DNA of 64,000 nt from Centrapalus pauciflorus (GCA_020465985.1 JAANYP010002082.1:239538-303537); one strand, 5' to 3'. Shown: positions 11,047-21,546, counted from the stretch's first letter. The notes: generated from the letters alone by a model not told the origin. Numbers and translations are program-made.

Positions 11047-11559
11047 CTTTTTAACAAAATTTTCAAAAATACTATATTCTACACATTTTCAGAAAAAATA
11101 ATCTCAATATATATTTGAAAACAACTTTTTATGGTTACGATTATTTCTCCTGTTTGGATGCTTTGGGCCAAAACTGAGACACTTAGCCTAACACACAAAG
11201 CCGAGAAAAGAGGATTGGAGATGGGCGGCATTAGCGTTTCGTTGAGGGAGAGAGGGCCCGAAGATATAAGAAAGAAGGAGAGATATCGTTGTCTAGATTA
11301 GCTCTGATAGCAAAAGTAGTAAAATGTTAGAATCTAAAATTATTTATTGATGCTAGAAATTACAAATTCTTGAAGACTCTATTGGAATAAAAATAAATTT
11401 TAACTCCTTGTCGTTATATTTCAAGATTTCTAATGCAATAAAACGAATTTCCAATTGCTTTAAATTCCATAAGTCTAATGACCTCTTAATTTATTATGAA
11501 GTTGTCTTGTCTGTTATATTTTTTTTTGTCATCTTTTTTATTTTTGGTTTTTGGCTTTT
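11047..11559. other. Unassigned spacer between two retrotransposons
   Basis: AT-rich sequence with no ORF of note, and a short purine-rich stretch near 11215-11285. Its last five bases (CTTTT, 11555-11559) are the left target duplication of S2. I see no gene. Confidence 0.6.
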
Positions 11560-11853
11560 TGTTAGAATATGTTTTAATTGATGAAAAACAAAGTGTAGGG
11601 ACTGTTTGTGTATTTCCTTAATAGTTTGTATAAATGTATAAATAGCAACTTTGACTTTCCAAATTAGTAGATCTGTCAGATTATTATTTTGTACGCATTA
11701 GAATCAGAAATAGCAGCACTGTACACGAAGATCTCATTATTCATTTTGTAATCATCAAGTTCATCAATCGAAGCATTCGGTCAGTGTTGATTACTTTTAT
11801 TGTTCTTATTAATTGCATATTGTTGATTGAATTGGTAGAAACTACATTTCACA
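11560..11853 (+). repeat. S2 5' LTR
   Basis: TGTTAGAATATG to ATTTCACA, TG...CA, 294 bp. A TATA box (TATAAATA) lies at 11637-11644, which would place transcription start near 11670. Confidence 0.96.
11637..11644 (+). promoter_or_regulatory. TATA box of the S2 LTR promoter
   Basis: TATAAATA preceded by an upstream TATAAATG-type stretch, about 78 bp into the LTR; the same sequence occurs in the 3' LTR. Confidence 0.75.
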
Positions 11854-11855
11854 AT

Positions 11856-11868
11856 TGGTATCAGAGCA
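11856..11868 (+). promoter_or_regulatory. S2 primer binding site
   Basis: TGGTATCAGAGCA, complementary to the initiator tRNA-Met 3' end, two bases after the LTR. Confidence 0.93.
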
Positions 11869-11984
11869 CTAGGGGTGAATTTTTTCTGATTTGAGATTGA
11901 ATTTTTCGAAAACTGGTACTGTTCTTGAGCATTCTTTTCGGAAAAACCCTAAAATCACTAAGGGTTTTGATTCTGTTGATCTTT

Positions 11985-12850
11985 GTAAGAGATAATTGGA
12001 TCGAAGGTAGAGGATTCATAGTCGAATCAATTGAATACAAACTTGAATTGATTTACAAAACACAGAAAAAGATCTAGGCAATTTTCTGAAAATTTTGAAA
12101 AATGAAAAAACGGTTACTGTTTCATTGAAAAAGTCCAACTTAGATCTATTTTTGCACAAAAGTGTTTAACAAAAAGTGTTTGTATTCAAAAACCACACCT
12201 TCGAGTACAATTTGAGTGAAAGTAGACAATATTTGGATTTAATCTGATTTTCAGACTTGAAAAAGCTGAAAATATTAAGAAACTCGAAATATACACATTC
12301 AGTGTATCAATCGAGTTGAATACCTTAGATATTCGAGTTGAATACCTTAGATATTCGAGTTGTCAAGCATTTAATTCGAGTTGACTACTTGAAATATTCG
12401 AGTTGACAACATTGTTATTCGAGTTGACAACTTGTGATATTCGAGTTGACAACCTTTTTAACAAACTCGAATTTCAAAAAAACAAACTCAATCGAGTTTC
12501 AGAACTAAACCATTCGAGTTTGATCAAACACATTCGAGTTTGATCAAAGACTCATTCGAAATTGATCAAATACACATTCGAGTTTGATCAAATACTCATT
12601 CGAGTTTGATCAAATACCCATTCGAGTTTGATCAAATACTCATTCGAGTTTGATCAAATACTCAATCGAGTTTCTCAAAGACTCAACCGAGTTTGGTAAA
12701 AGATTCAATCGAGTTTCACACTATCCATTCAAGTTTCACTCAAAACACAAGAATCATTCGAGTTTGACACACACATTAATCAAAACACAATTCACTGTCT
12801 GAGTTAAGTTGCTTATTGCTACTAACAAGTCACTGTGTTGTAGATTTCAG
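11985..12850 (+). other. Candidate leader intron of S2
   Basis: Donor-like TTT|GTAAGA at 11984/11985 (a second, AAG|GTAGAG, about 20 bases on). A perfect TACTAAC at 12820-12826 is followed by acceptors TTGTAG (12843) and ATTTCAG (12850). The first gag ATG is at 12941. The segment contains the whole CGAGTT array. Splicing would shorten a leader of about 1.1 kb that is otherwise full of upstream signals. Not proven. Confidence 0.45.
12307..12765 (+). repeat. Array of CGAGTT motifs in the S2 leader
   Basis: About 18 copies of ATTCGAGTTG/ATTCGAGTTTGATCAAA with starts mostly 21-23 bp apart. The first part carries the CGAGTTGA form and the second the CGAGTTTGATCAAA form. No ORF spans it. Each unit carries one CpG in an otherwise AT-rich context. 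Confidence 0.92.
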
Positions 12851-12940
12851 TACTAATCTGTGTTTCAAAGTGTGATCAAAATATTCAATCTCAATCGGAG
12901 TTCATCAGATCTTGGTCAAGTTTCCCAAAGATCAATCAAC

Positions 12941-15415
12941 ATGTCTAAAGACGCACTGGCTATGGGATCAGAAACCAAACCCCCAATCTTATACAGGGGT
13001 GAATATGTTCAATGGCGGGAGCGGTTTCTTGAATTTATCAGTTTCCATGATTTGTCTGAAGAAATGCTGAAATCATTAACTGAAGGACCAGCCATTTTTA
13101 TGGAAACGATCCCAGGAGTACCAACTGGCAATCCCCCAATTCCACCGAGGACTGTTGAGGTCACCAACCTGACAGAGGCCCAAAAGAAGAGAAAATTAGG
13201 GGACAAGACTGCCAGAAAGCTATTGTTGATATCAATCCCCAATGAGATTTACACTTGCCTGACAAATACAAAGACTGCTAAGTCAATTTGGGATGAAGTA
13301 TGCAAAATCATGAGGGGATCAGACAGAGCTGCTACAAATAGGGCTAGAAATAGCCTAATGACGTTTGAGAACTTCAGAGCTCGTGAAGGTGAACTTTTGG
13401 AAAACACTTACCTCAGGTTTGTGAATCTGGTAAGTGAAGTGAAAAGAAACGGAGTGACAAAGTCCAACCTGGACATTAATGTCAAATTTCTAAATGTCCT
13501 AAATCCAGAATGGGAAAAATATGCTATGATCATCCAACAAGCAAAAGATATTAAGGAGATGGATTTTCATATGCTATTTGAAAACCTCAACAACTATCAA
13601 GAAGTTGTGTTGAGAAAAATATCTGGAAAGAAGAAAGCAGAAAAAGAAACTGCTGATCCACTTGCTCTACTGGCAGAGAAAAAGTATAAATACAAGATGA
13701 AAAAAGAGAAAAGAGCAGTTATCAGTAGCACATCTTCTGAATCAGAATCCTCAGATTCATCTGCTGATTCAGAAATTGAAGAGATGAAAAAGCAGATGGC
13801 TTTGCTTACAAAAGCATTTCAAAAGAAATTTTACAGAAAGCCAACAAACAACAAGATGCGCTACAAAACAGGATCTAGGAAAGTTGAGAAAAAGGATAAA
13901 TATGAGAAATCTGGAGAGAGTAGTGCACGAAAGACTGACAAATATGAGAAGTCGGACAAATCAGTCAAGAAAGAGTCGGAACAGAAATGCTATAACTGTG
14001 GAAAACCAGGTCACTATGCCCAGGAATGCAGATCTCTTGTAGTCAAAAACTCAGACTACTATACAAGAAAGGCTCTCTTAGCCAAAGAGAAAGAGTCAGG
14101 CAAAGCTCTTATGGCGGAGGATGATCATTGGTTACAGTTATCAGAAGACGATGACATCTTGGATGAAGATGCTCATATTTGTCTAAAGTCAGAAATTTTC
14201 AATAAATCTGAACTGAGTGAATCAGCTATGGTAGCTGAAGATGAGGTGTGGGTTGGACTGACTGATGAAGAGGATGCAGAAAGAAAAGAATCTGAGTCTG
14301 ATGAAGGAGAAGCAACAGAAGAAGTTGCATTAATGGCAACTGGCCAAAATGAAGTTGAAAATGAGGAAGATTCAGAGTCTGAAAACTCAGATGGTTCAGA
14401 CCAACCGGAGGTAAATTCTAATTCAGACTCTGATATTGATGAATCATGCATATTAGAAGAAAAACTAACTAATATGGCTTTTATGCTTAAAAAGTTTGAA
14501 AAATCTTTAAAGGCAGAAAAGAAAAATGTTCATTCTTTGGAAAACAAACTTCGAAATGAACACAACTTAGTTCTAGACTTTTCCAAAGATAAAGCATTAG
14601 CTTTACGAGCAGTCTCAGACTTGCAAGATAAGGAAAAAGAACTTCAAAGCAATATACTCAATCTGAATCAAAAAATATCTGATTTACAAGAAAGACTACG
14701 AATAGCTGAATTAGAAGCCTCAAATTTTTCTGTAAAATATCATGCCATATTTGAAGAAAGAACTAAACTTTATGAGAAAATAAAAAAGATGGAGGATGAA
14801 TTTATTAAAAGAGGGCAAACAGATCAAACAATTTATTTAAATCAACCAAAAGACACAGAATTTTATAACTCTAAATCTGGAATTGGTTGGGAAAATCCTA
14901 AGTATCTGACAAAAGCTATATCAAGTTCACCAACACTATATGATGTCAGATACATGAATTTAGGATTAAAAATGACATTTATGAAAGCATCAGAAGAAGT
15001 AGAATCTAGCGAAGAAATAAAAAGATTACGATCAGACAAAACGCAAAATCATTGTGATTATACAAAGATAAATGAAACCAGCAACATTATTGATACTAAA
15101 GAAGAGTACATTCAAACTTATTCTGAAAAGGATTTGTCTGAACTACCTACTCAGTCTCAAAAATTATATTTGCCAAATTCAATTTTAGAACATATAAATT
15201 CTGATTTAGAATTGAAAATTAAAAATTTTGAGACAGAGAATGGAACTCTAAAGGCTGAATTAAGAAAAATGGAACAAATGTTACAAACTCAGCCTAAAAA
15301 CACAAATATGTCTGATCCACAATTATCTACTTCTCTAGATTCTATAAATTCAGAGAAAGAATTTGATCTGTATATGCACTCTGATGATAATTCATTAGAT
15401 CAAAATGTTTGGTAA
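12941..15415 (+). CDS. gag: S2 Gag polyprotein
   Basis: 824 residues, open throughout. I place the start at the ATG at 12941 (AACATGTC context); the open frame extends upstream only through a GTG. The N-terminal half is a Copia Gag domain (YRGEYVQWRERF, SIWDEVCKIM, FLNVLNPEWEKYAMII). A serine/acidic stretch precedes the CCHC knuckle CYNCGKPGHYAQEC at 13988-14029. An acidic region follows, and from about residue 510 a long coiled coil (KFEKSLKAEKKNVHSLENKL type). It overlaps the next ORF by 11 nt (ATGTTTGGTAA). A donor-like GAG|GTAAAT sits at 14410/14411. Gag forms virus-like particles; the long coiled-coil tail is typical of Sireviruses. It is the only intact canonical retroelement gene in the window. 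Confidence 0.93.
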   Translation: MSKDALAMGSETKPPILYRGEYVQWRERFLEFISFHDLSEEMLKSLTEGPAIFMETIPGVPTGNPPIPPRTVEVTNLTEAQKKRKLGDKTARKLLLISIPNEIYTCLTNTKTAKSIWDEVCKIMRGSDRAATNRARNSLMTFENFRAREGELLENTYLRFVNLVSEVKRNGVTKSNLDINVKFLNVLNPEWEKYAMIIQQAKDIKEMDFHMLFENLNNYQEVVLRKISGKKKAEKETADPLALLAEKKYKYKMKKEKRAVISSTSSESESSDSSADSEIEEMKKQMALLTKAFQKKFYRKPTNNKMRYKTGSRKVEKKDKYEKSGESSARKTDKYEKSDKSVKKESEQKCYNCGKPGHYAQECRSLVVKNSDYYTRKALLAKEKESGKALMAEDDHWLQLSEDDDILDEDAHICLKSEIFNKSELSESAMVAEDEVWVGLTDEEDAERKESESDEGEATEEVALMATGQNEVENEEDSESENSDGSDQPEVNSNSDSDIDESCILEEKLTNMAFMLKKFEKSLKAEKKNVHSLENKLRNEHNLVLDFSKDKALALRAVSDLQDKEKELQSNILNLNQKISDLQERLRIAELEASNFSVKYHAIFEERTKLYEKIKKMEDEFIKRGQTDQTIYLNQPKDTEFYNSKSGIGWENPKYLTKAISSSPTLYDVRYMNLGLKMTFMKASEEVESSEEIKRLRSDKTQNHCDYTKINETSNIIDTKEEYIQTYSEKDLSELPTQSQKLYLPNSILEHINSDLELKIKNFETENGTLKAELRKMEQMLQTQPKNTNMSDPQLSTSLDSINSEKEFDLYMHSDDNSLDQNVW

Positions 15416-16218
15416 AATTGGTGAATTTATGAAACCTTTGACTAACAAACAATCAAATGGTAATAAAGAACCTGTTAAAATTCTGCAAAGAATGTCTACA
15501 GATTCTTTAAAACCATCTGAAAATTCACCATCATTACAACAAAAGAAGGAGAAAACAAAAATTTTTGTTCAGTCTCCTAGCTTTGAAAAGGGTGAATCAT
15601 CTTCATCAACGGACTCAATTGCACGTAAAGTCCAATCTTCAACAGGTATGAAAAAGTTACAGAAAAAACGAGCATCTAAATCTTCTAATTCTCAAACTTC
15701 TTTTATGTCAGATATCGTTGTGAACGGGTCGAGAAAACAAGTTTGGCGAAAGAAGGAAAGAGAACAGAAAAACAAGAGTTTAAAACAAGAGTGGCGCGTG
15801 AAGGACAAAAACGTTACAAATAGAATTAGCAAAAATGAACAGTCTGTCTGTAATAATAATAATCTTGTTAAAAACTCTTGTATAAAGTTTTCTAGAAAGG
15901 ACTTAATTGCTTTAAATTCTTATACTTGTAAGTCTGCAGTTGTTAAATATAATAAGCTTGTATGGCAACCGAAGAAGAAGGACCCATTATATGAACAGAA
16001 AAAGGTTCCAAAGAAAATTATTTCAAAAGCAATTCCACCGCGAATTGTACAAAAATGGATACCTAAAAGAACAGTTCAAAAATGGGTACCTAAAATAACT
16101 TCAAATGATAAGCTAAAAGCCATATCTGTTAGAAAAACAAATAATACTGTGCATGATTTACCTAAAACTAAAGTACCCAACTACAAGTGGGTACCTCATG
16201 TGCTACTTCGTCTTATAG
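14411..16218 (+). other. Candidate intron joining S2 gag to protease
   Basis: Donor GAG|GTAAATTCTAA at 14410/14411 ends on a complete gag codon. The acceptor CTTCGTCTTATAG at 16218 is followed by codon position 1 of the protease frame (16219). The AG of the acceptor is part of the in-frame TAG that closes the protease frame upstream. Splicing would bypass the gag stop, the overlapping linker ORF and two frame changes. The same GAGGTAAATTCTAA string occurs in S1 gag at 774-787, also in phase. Confidence 0.45.
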
Positions 16219-16241
16219 GTAAACCATGTCTGGTACCTTGA
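15405..16241 (+). CDS. S2 linker ORF between gag and protease
   Basis: 278 residues, in the frame +1 to gag, starting at an ATG that overlaps the gag stop. It is basic and low-complexity (K/S/Q/N-rich), with repeats of KWVP-type segments near the end (QKWIPKRTVQKWVPK, then YKWVPHV). No catalytic motif. In position and composition it corresponds to the basic Gag tail before protease in related elements. It ends in yet another frame from protease. It may be made separately by reinitiation, or be removed by splicing. A frameshifted continuation of Gag is the simpler alternative. Confidence 0.6.
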   Translation: MFGKIGEFMKPLTNKQSNGNKEPVKILQRMSTDSLKPSENSPSLQQKKEKTKIFVQSPSFEKGESSSSTDSIARKVQSSTGMKKLQKKRASKSSNSQTSFMSDIVVNGSRKQVWRKKEREQKNKSLKQEWRVKDKNVTNRISKNEQSVCNNNNLVKNSCIKFSRKDLIALNSYTCKSAVVKYNKLVWQPKKKDPLYEQKKVPKKIISKAIPPRIVQKWIPKRTVQKWVPKITSNDKLKAISVRKTNNTVHDLPKTKVPNYKWVPHVLLRLIGKPCLVP

Positions 16242-19200
16242 CTCCGGCTGCTCCAAACATATGACCGGACAACGAGACACACTCACGGACTTTGTAGAAA
16301 AGTTCTGTGGGACGGTTAGATTTGGAAATGATCAGTTTTGTCCGATCAAAGGCTACGGAAGTCTCAAATATGACAAGATCACCATCCAAAAGGTCTTCTA
16401 TGTTGATGGTCTTGGACACAATCTATTTAGCATTGGGCAATTGTGTGACAAAGGATTAGAAGTCAATTTCAAAGCCAATCGGTGCAGCATCAGATCCGGA
16501 GAAGGAAAAGAAATTTTGGCTGGAAACAGGAAAAACAAATTTGTACTCCATTGATTTAGCCTCAATTAATCTGAAGAAAGATGTCTGCTTATTATCAAAA
16601 TCTACATCTACAACAGCATGGTTGTGGCATCGTCTCCTTTCACATCTGAACTTCAATGAGCTGACCAACCTAGCAAAAGGAGGGTTAGTTAAAGGGCTGC
16701 CGACGCTCAAATTTCAAAAAGAGCAATTATGTGCGGCATGTGGAAAAGGAACGATGACAAGAGCCACACACAAATCCAAAACAGAACACTCATCCACGAG
16801 AGCACTGGAATTATTGCATATGGATTTGTGTGGACCAATGAGAGTACAAAGCATAAATAAGAAACGATATGTATTGGTGATAGTTGATGACTATTCACGA
16901 TACACGTGGGTTTTCTTCCTGAGATCCAAATCAGATGCAACCTAAACGTTCATCGACTTCATCCGGAAAATACAAGTAAAGTTGCAACTCACAATTCAAA
17001 CAATCCGCTCAGACAACGGAACAGAGTTCAAGAACAAATCACTTGACTCATTCTTGAATTCAATAGGAATTACACATCAGTTTTCAGCTGCTCGAACTCC
17101 ACAAGAAAACGGTGTCGTTGAAAGAAGGAATCGGACACTTGTGGAATCAGCTAGGACGATGCTGGCATATTCCAATTTACCGTTGTTTTTGTGGGCAGAA
17201 GCAGTTGCAACAACTTGTTTCACACAAAATCGTTCAATAATAAATAAGAGTTTCGGAAAGACTCCTTATGAACTGATTAATAAACGAATACCTAATATTA
17301 AATTTTTCCATGACTTTGGTTGCAGATGCTTTATTTTGAACGATAAAGACAATCTGGGAAAGTTTAATCAAAAGGCGGATGAAGGAATATTCATCGGGTA
17401 TTCAAAGGAGTCGGTTGCTTTTCGAGTGTACAACAAAAGAACCAAGACAGTCAACGAGAGCGTAAATGTCAAATTCGACGAAGGAGTGGTAATGGCTTCT
17501 GAACACACCAGTTCAGGACCCGAACCTGATTTGCAGACTTCATTGGAGTCAACTGAACAAAATGCTGAACATTCAGAATTATATAAGTTGTTTGAGAATT
17601 TTTATGAAGACTATTTTGAATAGCCCAAAACTAATGTTCAAAATTTGGTGCCTGACAGGATTACTGAAGATCCAGTCATAGTCTCTGATCTTTCTCAACA
17701 ACAAGGTTCAGAAGAAACTGGAGAAGCTTCAACAGCAAATGTGCAGTCACCTACTGAGATTGTACAACCAACTGAACCTCCACATTCTTCTGAAACCCCC
17801 ATTACTTCTGAACATTCAGAAGCTCCTACCTCAGATGTTCCACCTACAACATCTGCAGTAACTCCCGAACCATATCTAGATCTCAATCCCAACCAAGACC
17901 CAATAGAACCGTTTCCACATACAGTTAAGTGGACAAGAAATCACCCAATAGAAAACATCATTGGTGATCCATCTGCGTCAGTCCAAACCAGAAAGGCTAC
18001 GATAAATGAATGCTTATTTTCAAATTTTTTAAGTAAAATAGAGCCAAAGAATGTAAAAGAAGCCCTTCTGGATGCTGATTGGATTGTGCCGATGCAAGAA
18101 GAACTCAACCAGTTCGAACGGTTAAAGGTCTGGAGACTTGTTGAGCGCCCAAAAGACAAATCCATTATAGGCACGAAATGGATCTTTAAGAACAAGAAAG
18201 ATGAACATGGTGTCATTATTCGGAATAAAGCTCGTCTCGTGGCCAAAGGATACAGCCAACAAGAAGGGATTGATTATGATGAAACATTCGCACCAGTTGC
18301 ACGAATTGAAGCTATAAGGATGTTTTTAGCTTTTGCCGCTCATAAAAATTTTACAGTATATCAAATGGATGTCAAAACTGCGTTTTTAAACGGGGAGTTA
18401 ACAGATGAAGTATATACATATCAGCCGGAAGGGTTTACTGATCCTTCGAAACCTGATCATGTATATATTTTAGATAAGTCACTGTATGGCCTTAAACAAG
18501 CACCTCGTGCTTGGTATGATGCACTCTCAACATATCTGTTGAGATGTGGATTTACAAAAGGTGCAGTTGACACAACCCTGTTTATAAAACGTCAGGGGTC
18601 AGATATCATAGTTATACAGATATATGTAGATGATATAATATTTGGGTCTACAAATCCAGAATTTTGTAAGAAATTCGCATTTTTAATGTCCCAAAAATTT
18701 GAAATGAGCATGATGGGGGAAATAAATTTTTTCTTAGGATTACAAGTAAAACAATTAACTGATGGTATTTTTATCAATCAGTCAAAATATATACAAGACA
18801 TGTTAAAGAAATTTAACATGGTCAATAGTACTCCTATGAAAACTCCCATGGCTCCGGATTCAAAATCAAAACTCGATGCGGACATCTCAGGGAAACCTGT
18901 AGATGTGACTCATTATCGAGGTATATTTAGGTCATTAATGTACTTAACAGCTAGTAGACCAGATATTATGTTTGCTACATGTGTTTGTGCTAGATATCAG
19001 GCAAATCCTAAAGAATCACACTTAACAGCTGCAAAACGAATTTTAAGATATCTCAAAGGAACTCCAAATCTTGGTTTGTGGTATCCTAGAGAATCTTCAT
19101 TTAATCTAACTGCTTTTTCTGACGCTGATCATGCAGGTGATAAGATGGACAGAAAGAGTACGTCAGGAGCAGTACAGTTCTTAGGTGATAAACCCGTATG

Positions 19201-19570
19201 TTGGTCATCCAAGAAACAACATTGTGTTTCATTGTCTACAGCTGAAGCAGAGTACGTTGCTGTATCTTCCTGCTGTTCTCAGGTGTTATGGATGAAGAGC
19301 CAACTTCGTGATTACGGGTTTACACCAAAGAAAATTCCAATATATTGTGATTCTCAGAGCGCAATAGCTATTGCATCATATCCGGTGCAACATTCAAAAA
19401 CGAAACACATTGACATTCAGTATCATTTCATGAAAGATCATGTAGAAAATGGAAATATAGAATTATATTTTGTACCTACTGAATATCATCTAGCTGATTT
19501 GTTTACCAAAGCGTTAGATGAAAAGCGGTTTAATTTTTTGGTATACAAATTAGGTATGTTGAATCGTTAA
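16219..19570 (+). pseudogene. pol: S2 pol: protease, integrase, reverse transcriptase, RNase H
   Basis: Protease has LDSGCSKHMTG at 16234-16266. Integrase follows with an HHCC segment (LWHRLLSHLN to LCAACGKG), the first D in LLHMDLCGPM, RSDNGTEFKN at about 17010 and E in GVVERRNRTL. RT carries YVDD at 18623-18634. RNase H has [24 protein letters not shown] and [12 protein letters not shown]. Lesions: a frameshift near 16525 at an A-rich run, TAA at 16943-16945 and TAG at 17621-17623. From 17645 the RT-RNase H part (641 residues) is open to the natural stop. The stop near 17621 lies in the variable linker after integrase. Pol of this copy is non-functional unless the stops are suppressed. Confidence 0.95.
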
Positions 19571-20130
19571 GATTTAATAATTCAGTAGTTTCAAAATTAT
19601 AATTTTAAACTTTTCAATTTTTTAAGTGATTTTTATCTGATGTTAAATTCATGAATCATAAAAAGTTTATATTCTTTAGAATTTAACAAGATCTGGATTG
19701 TCATGTGCAGGGGGAGCAGAAAAGAAATTTATCTGATTTTGAATAAATCTGATAAAACTTATCTGTTATTTTGTAGGGGGAGCAGAGCTGAGAAATTGAA
19801 TATCAAGTTGAGGGGGAGCAACTTTCAGAAATTCAAGGGGGAGCAAATGTGTTTTGTTAATATTTTTTTAATATTTTTAATTTTTTTATGTGGTTTCAAT
19901 TTTTTTTGTTTTTTGTTGTTTTATGTGCAAAATTTTTTTTTTTCTTTTCAGAGTGAATTTTTTTTGTGTTTATTTTTGTGCATTTTAATATTTTTTTGTG
20001 TGCTGTTAATATTTTGTTTGAAATTCAAATTTTTTTAGTCACAATTTTTGATTGAAATAATTAGGATGTGGGCTAATTTGGTGTAGATGATGGGCCGGAT
20101 ATTTCAAATTTGAAAACTTCAAAATGGGCC
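19571..20130 (+). promoter_or_regulatory. Multiple polypurine tracts after S2 pol
   Basis: Four copies of GGGGGAGCA at 19710, 19776, 19812 and 19837, and a T-rich stretch from 19860 to 20040. Multiple polypurine tracts between pol and the 3' end have been described as a Sirevirus hallmark. The T-rich part gives a spurious hydrophobic reading frame. Confidence 0.8.
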
Positions 20131-20144
20131 GGGTAATATTTGAC

Positions 20145-20273
20145 TATAAATTTGAATTTTCAAATTCAAATTTACTTTTTTCGGATATTCTAAATACTTC
20201 ATCTTCTCCAACAAGGTTCCTTAACTTCAAAGAAAGCTCAAAACTCACAACCGACATTATTTTCATCAAGATT
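20145..20273 (+). promoter_or_regulatory. Putative internal promoter and 5' UTR exon of the S2 aORF
   Basis: TATAAAT at 20145-20151, then a pyrimidine-rich stretch about 50 bp on (CTTCATCTTCTCC), then a sequence like a plant 5' UTR ending in a donor (ATT|GTGAGTA at 20273/20274). A GC-richer GGGCCGG pair lies upstream (20091, 20126). The arrangement is that of a host-gene promoter placed inside the element. Inference from sequence only. Confidence 0.45.
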
Positions 20274-21538
20274 GTGAGTAAACATTCGTATTTTGTTTAT
20301 TATTTTAGTTTGTTTATTTGTATTTTCAGTGTATCTGTTCGAGTGTGACCATCTGTTCTTATTTCTGTTTTTTTGTGTTCTTGACCGTTAATGGCAAATA
20401 ATGTGATTTGCTCATGAAACTGAAATTAATTGTGTGATGTTGTTCATATTGGTAGTATGACTATGAATCTGAAGTTTCATAAGTCATTTTTACTTCACAC
20501 AAAGAGAATCATTGATTTTCTAATGAAACAGTTTCGAGTTCTTGAATAAACTGAAATTTGAATTTTTAACAACTTTAAAGTTGTTTTTGTTCAAAGTTCA
20601 GTAAAATAAAAGTGTTTAAAATACATTTTCGAAGGGGGTACAAGTTTTAAAACACTGAAAATGAACCTTGAAATTAAATTCATCAAAATCAGTGAGTTGT
20701 AGACTTGTAGAAAAATAAAAAGACATTTCTCGAATAAAGCATTATTCGAGATGCATTACAGAGTCATTCGAGTTGCATTGAAGAGCCATTCGAGTTGACT
20801 TAAGAGTCATTCGAGTTGACTTAAGAGTCATTCGAGTTGACTTAATAGTCATTCGAGTTGCATTAAAGAGTCATTCGAGTTGATTTAAGAGTCATTCGAG
20901 TTGCATCAGCACTCATTCGAGTTGATTCATATAGAACTCAGAGTTAATCGAGTTTAATACACATAATATTCGAGAAACATCTGTCTTTCATGCGAGTTGA
21001 CAAGTGTATGTGTAACACTTAGAAACTTTTCAGAACATAAGTTTTGCAGAGACTTATTCGAGTTTCATAGGTACTTCATTCGAGTTGTATATAGGTTTAT
21101 TCGAGTTTCATAGGTACTTCATTCGAGTTGTATATAGGTTTATTCGAGTTTCATAGATACATCATTCGAGTTGTCTATAGGCTTATTCGAGTTGTCTCAT
21201 GTGTCATCCGACATTGTTCAGAGTGATTCGAGAAACTTGGAGTTTTATTCGAGATTCAACAGAAAATTTTTCTAAGTGTGGAATTTTTTATGATTTAAGA
21301 AAAATGTCACATTTTTTAAGAAATTGTTATAAATTTGTGTTTTTCTAACATTGGTCTCTAAACGATTGACTCTGGAGTTCATTCAATAATTAACTATTAT
21401 TGTCTGGAAACCCGATGCTTTAAACAGAAAATCACAAGTTTTGACAATTTCTGATAACATGTTACAATTTTTCTACATTTTTGACAGATGTCATTTGTGT
21501 ACATGATATGACTAACATGATGTTCTTGGTTTTTACAG
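20274..21538 (+). other. Candidate 5' UTR intron before the S2 aORF
   Basis: Donor GTGAGTA at 20274; branch-point-like GACTAAC at 21509-21515; acceptor GGTTTTTACAG at 21538, 23-24 nt from the branch A. The aORF ATG follows at 21547. The segment holds the second CGAGTT array. The strength of the 3' end is good; the donor is plausible. Confidence 0.5.
20740..21260 (+). repeat. Second array of CGAG motifs in S2, upstream of the aORF
   Basis: About 20 copies of ATTCGAGTTG(A/C) and ATTCGAGTTTCA, spaced near 21-22 bp in two runs (20768-20925 and 21055-21195). The second run alternates a ...TTTCATAGGTACTTC form with a ...TTGTATATAGGTTT form, giving a 44-bp higher-order unit. Confidence 0.92.
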
Positions 21539-21546
21539 GTGTTCAA

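Noticed and set aside
12307..12765. CRISPR-like spacing of the CGAGTT array
   Set aside because: The repeat core is only 8-16 bp, the filler is itself repeated, and the window is plant nuclear DNA.
19703..20038. 111-residue hydrophobic ORF after S2 pol
   Set aside because: It is produced by polypurine tracts followed by a T-rich stretch; the phenylalanine/leucine run is compositional.
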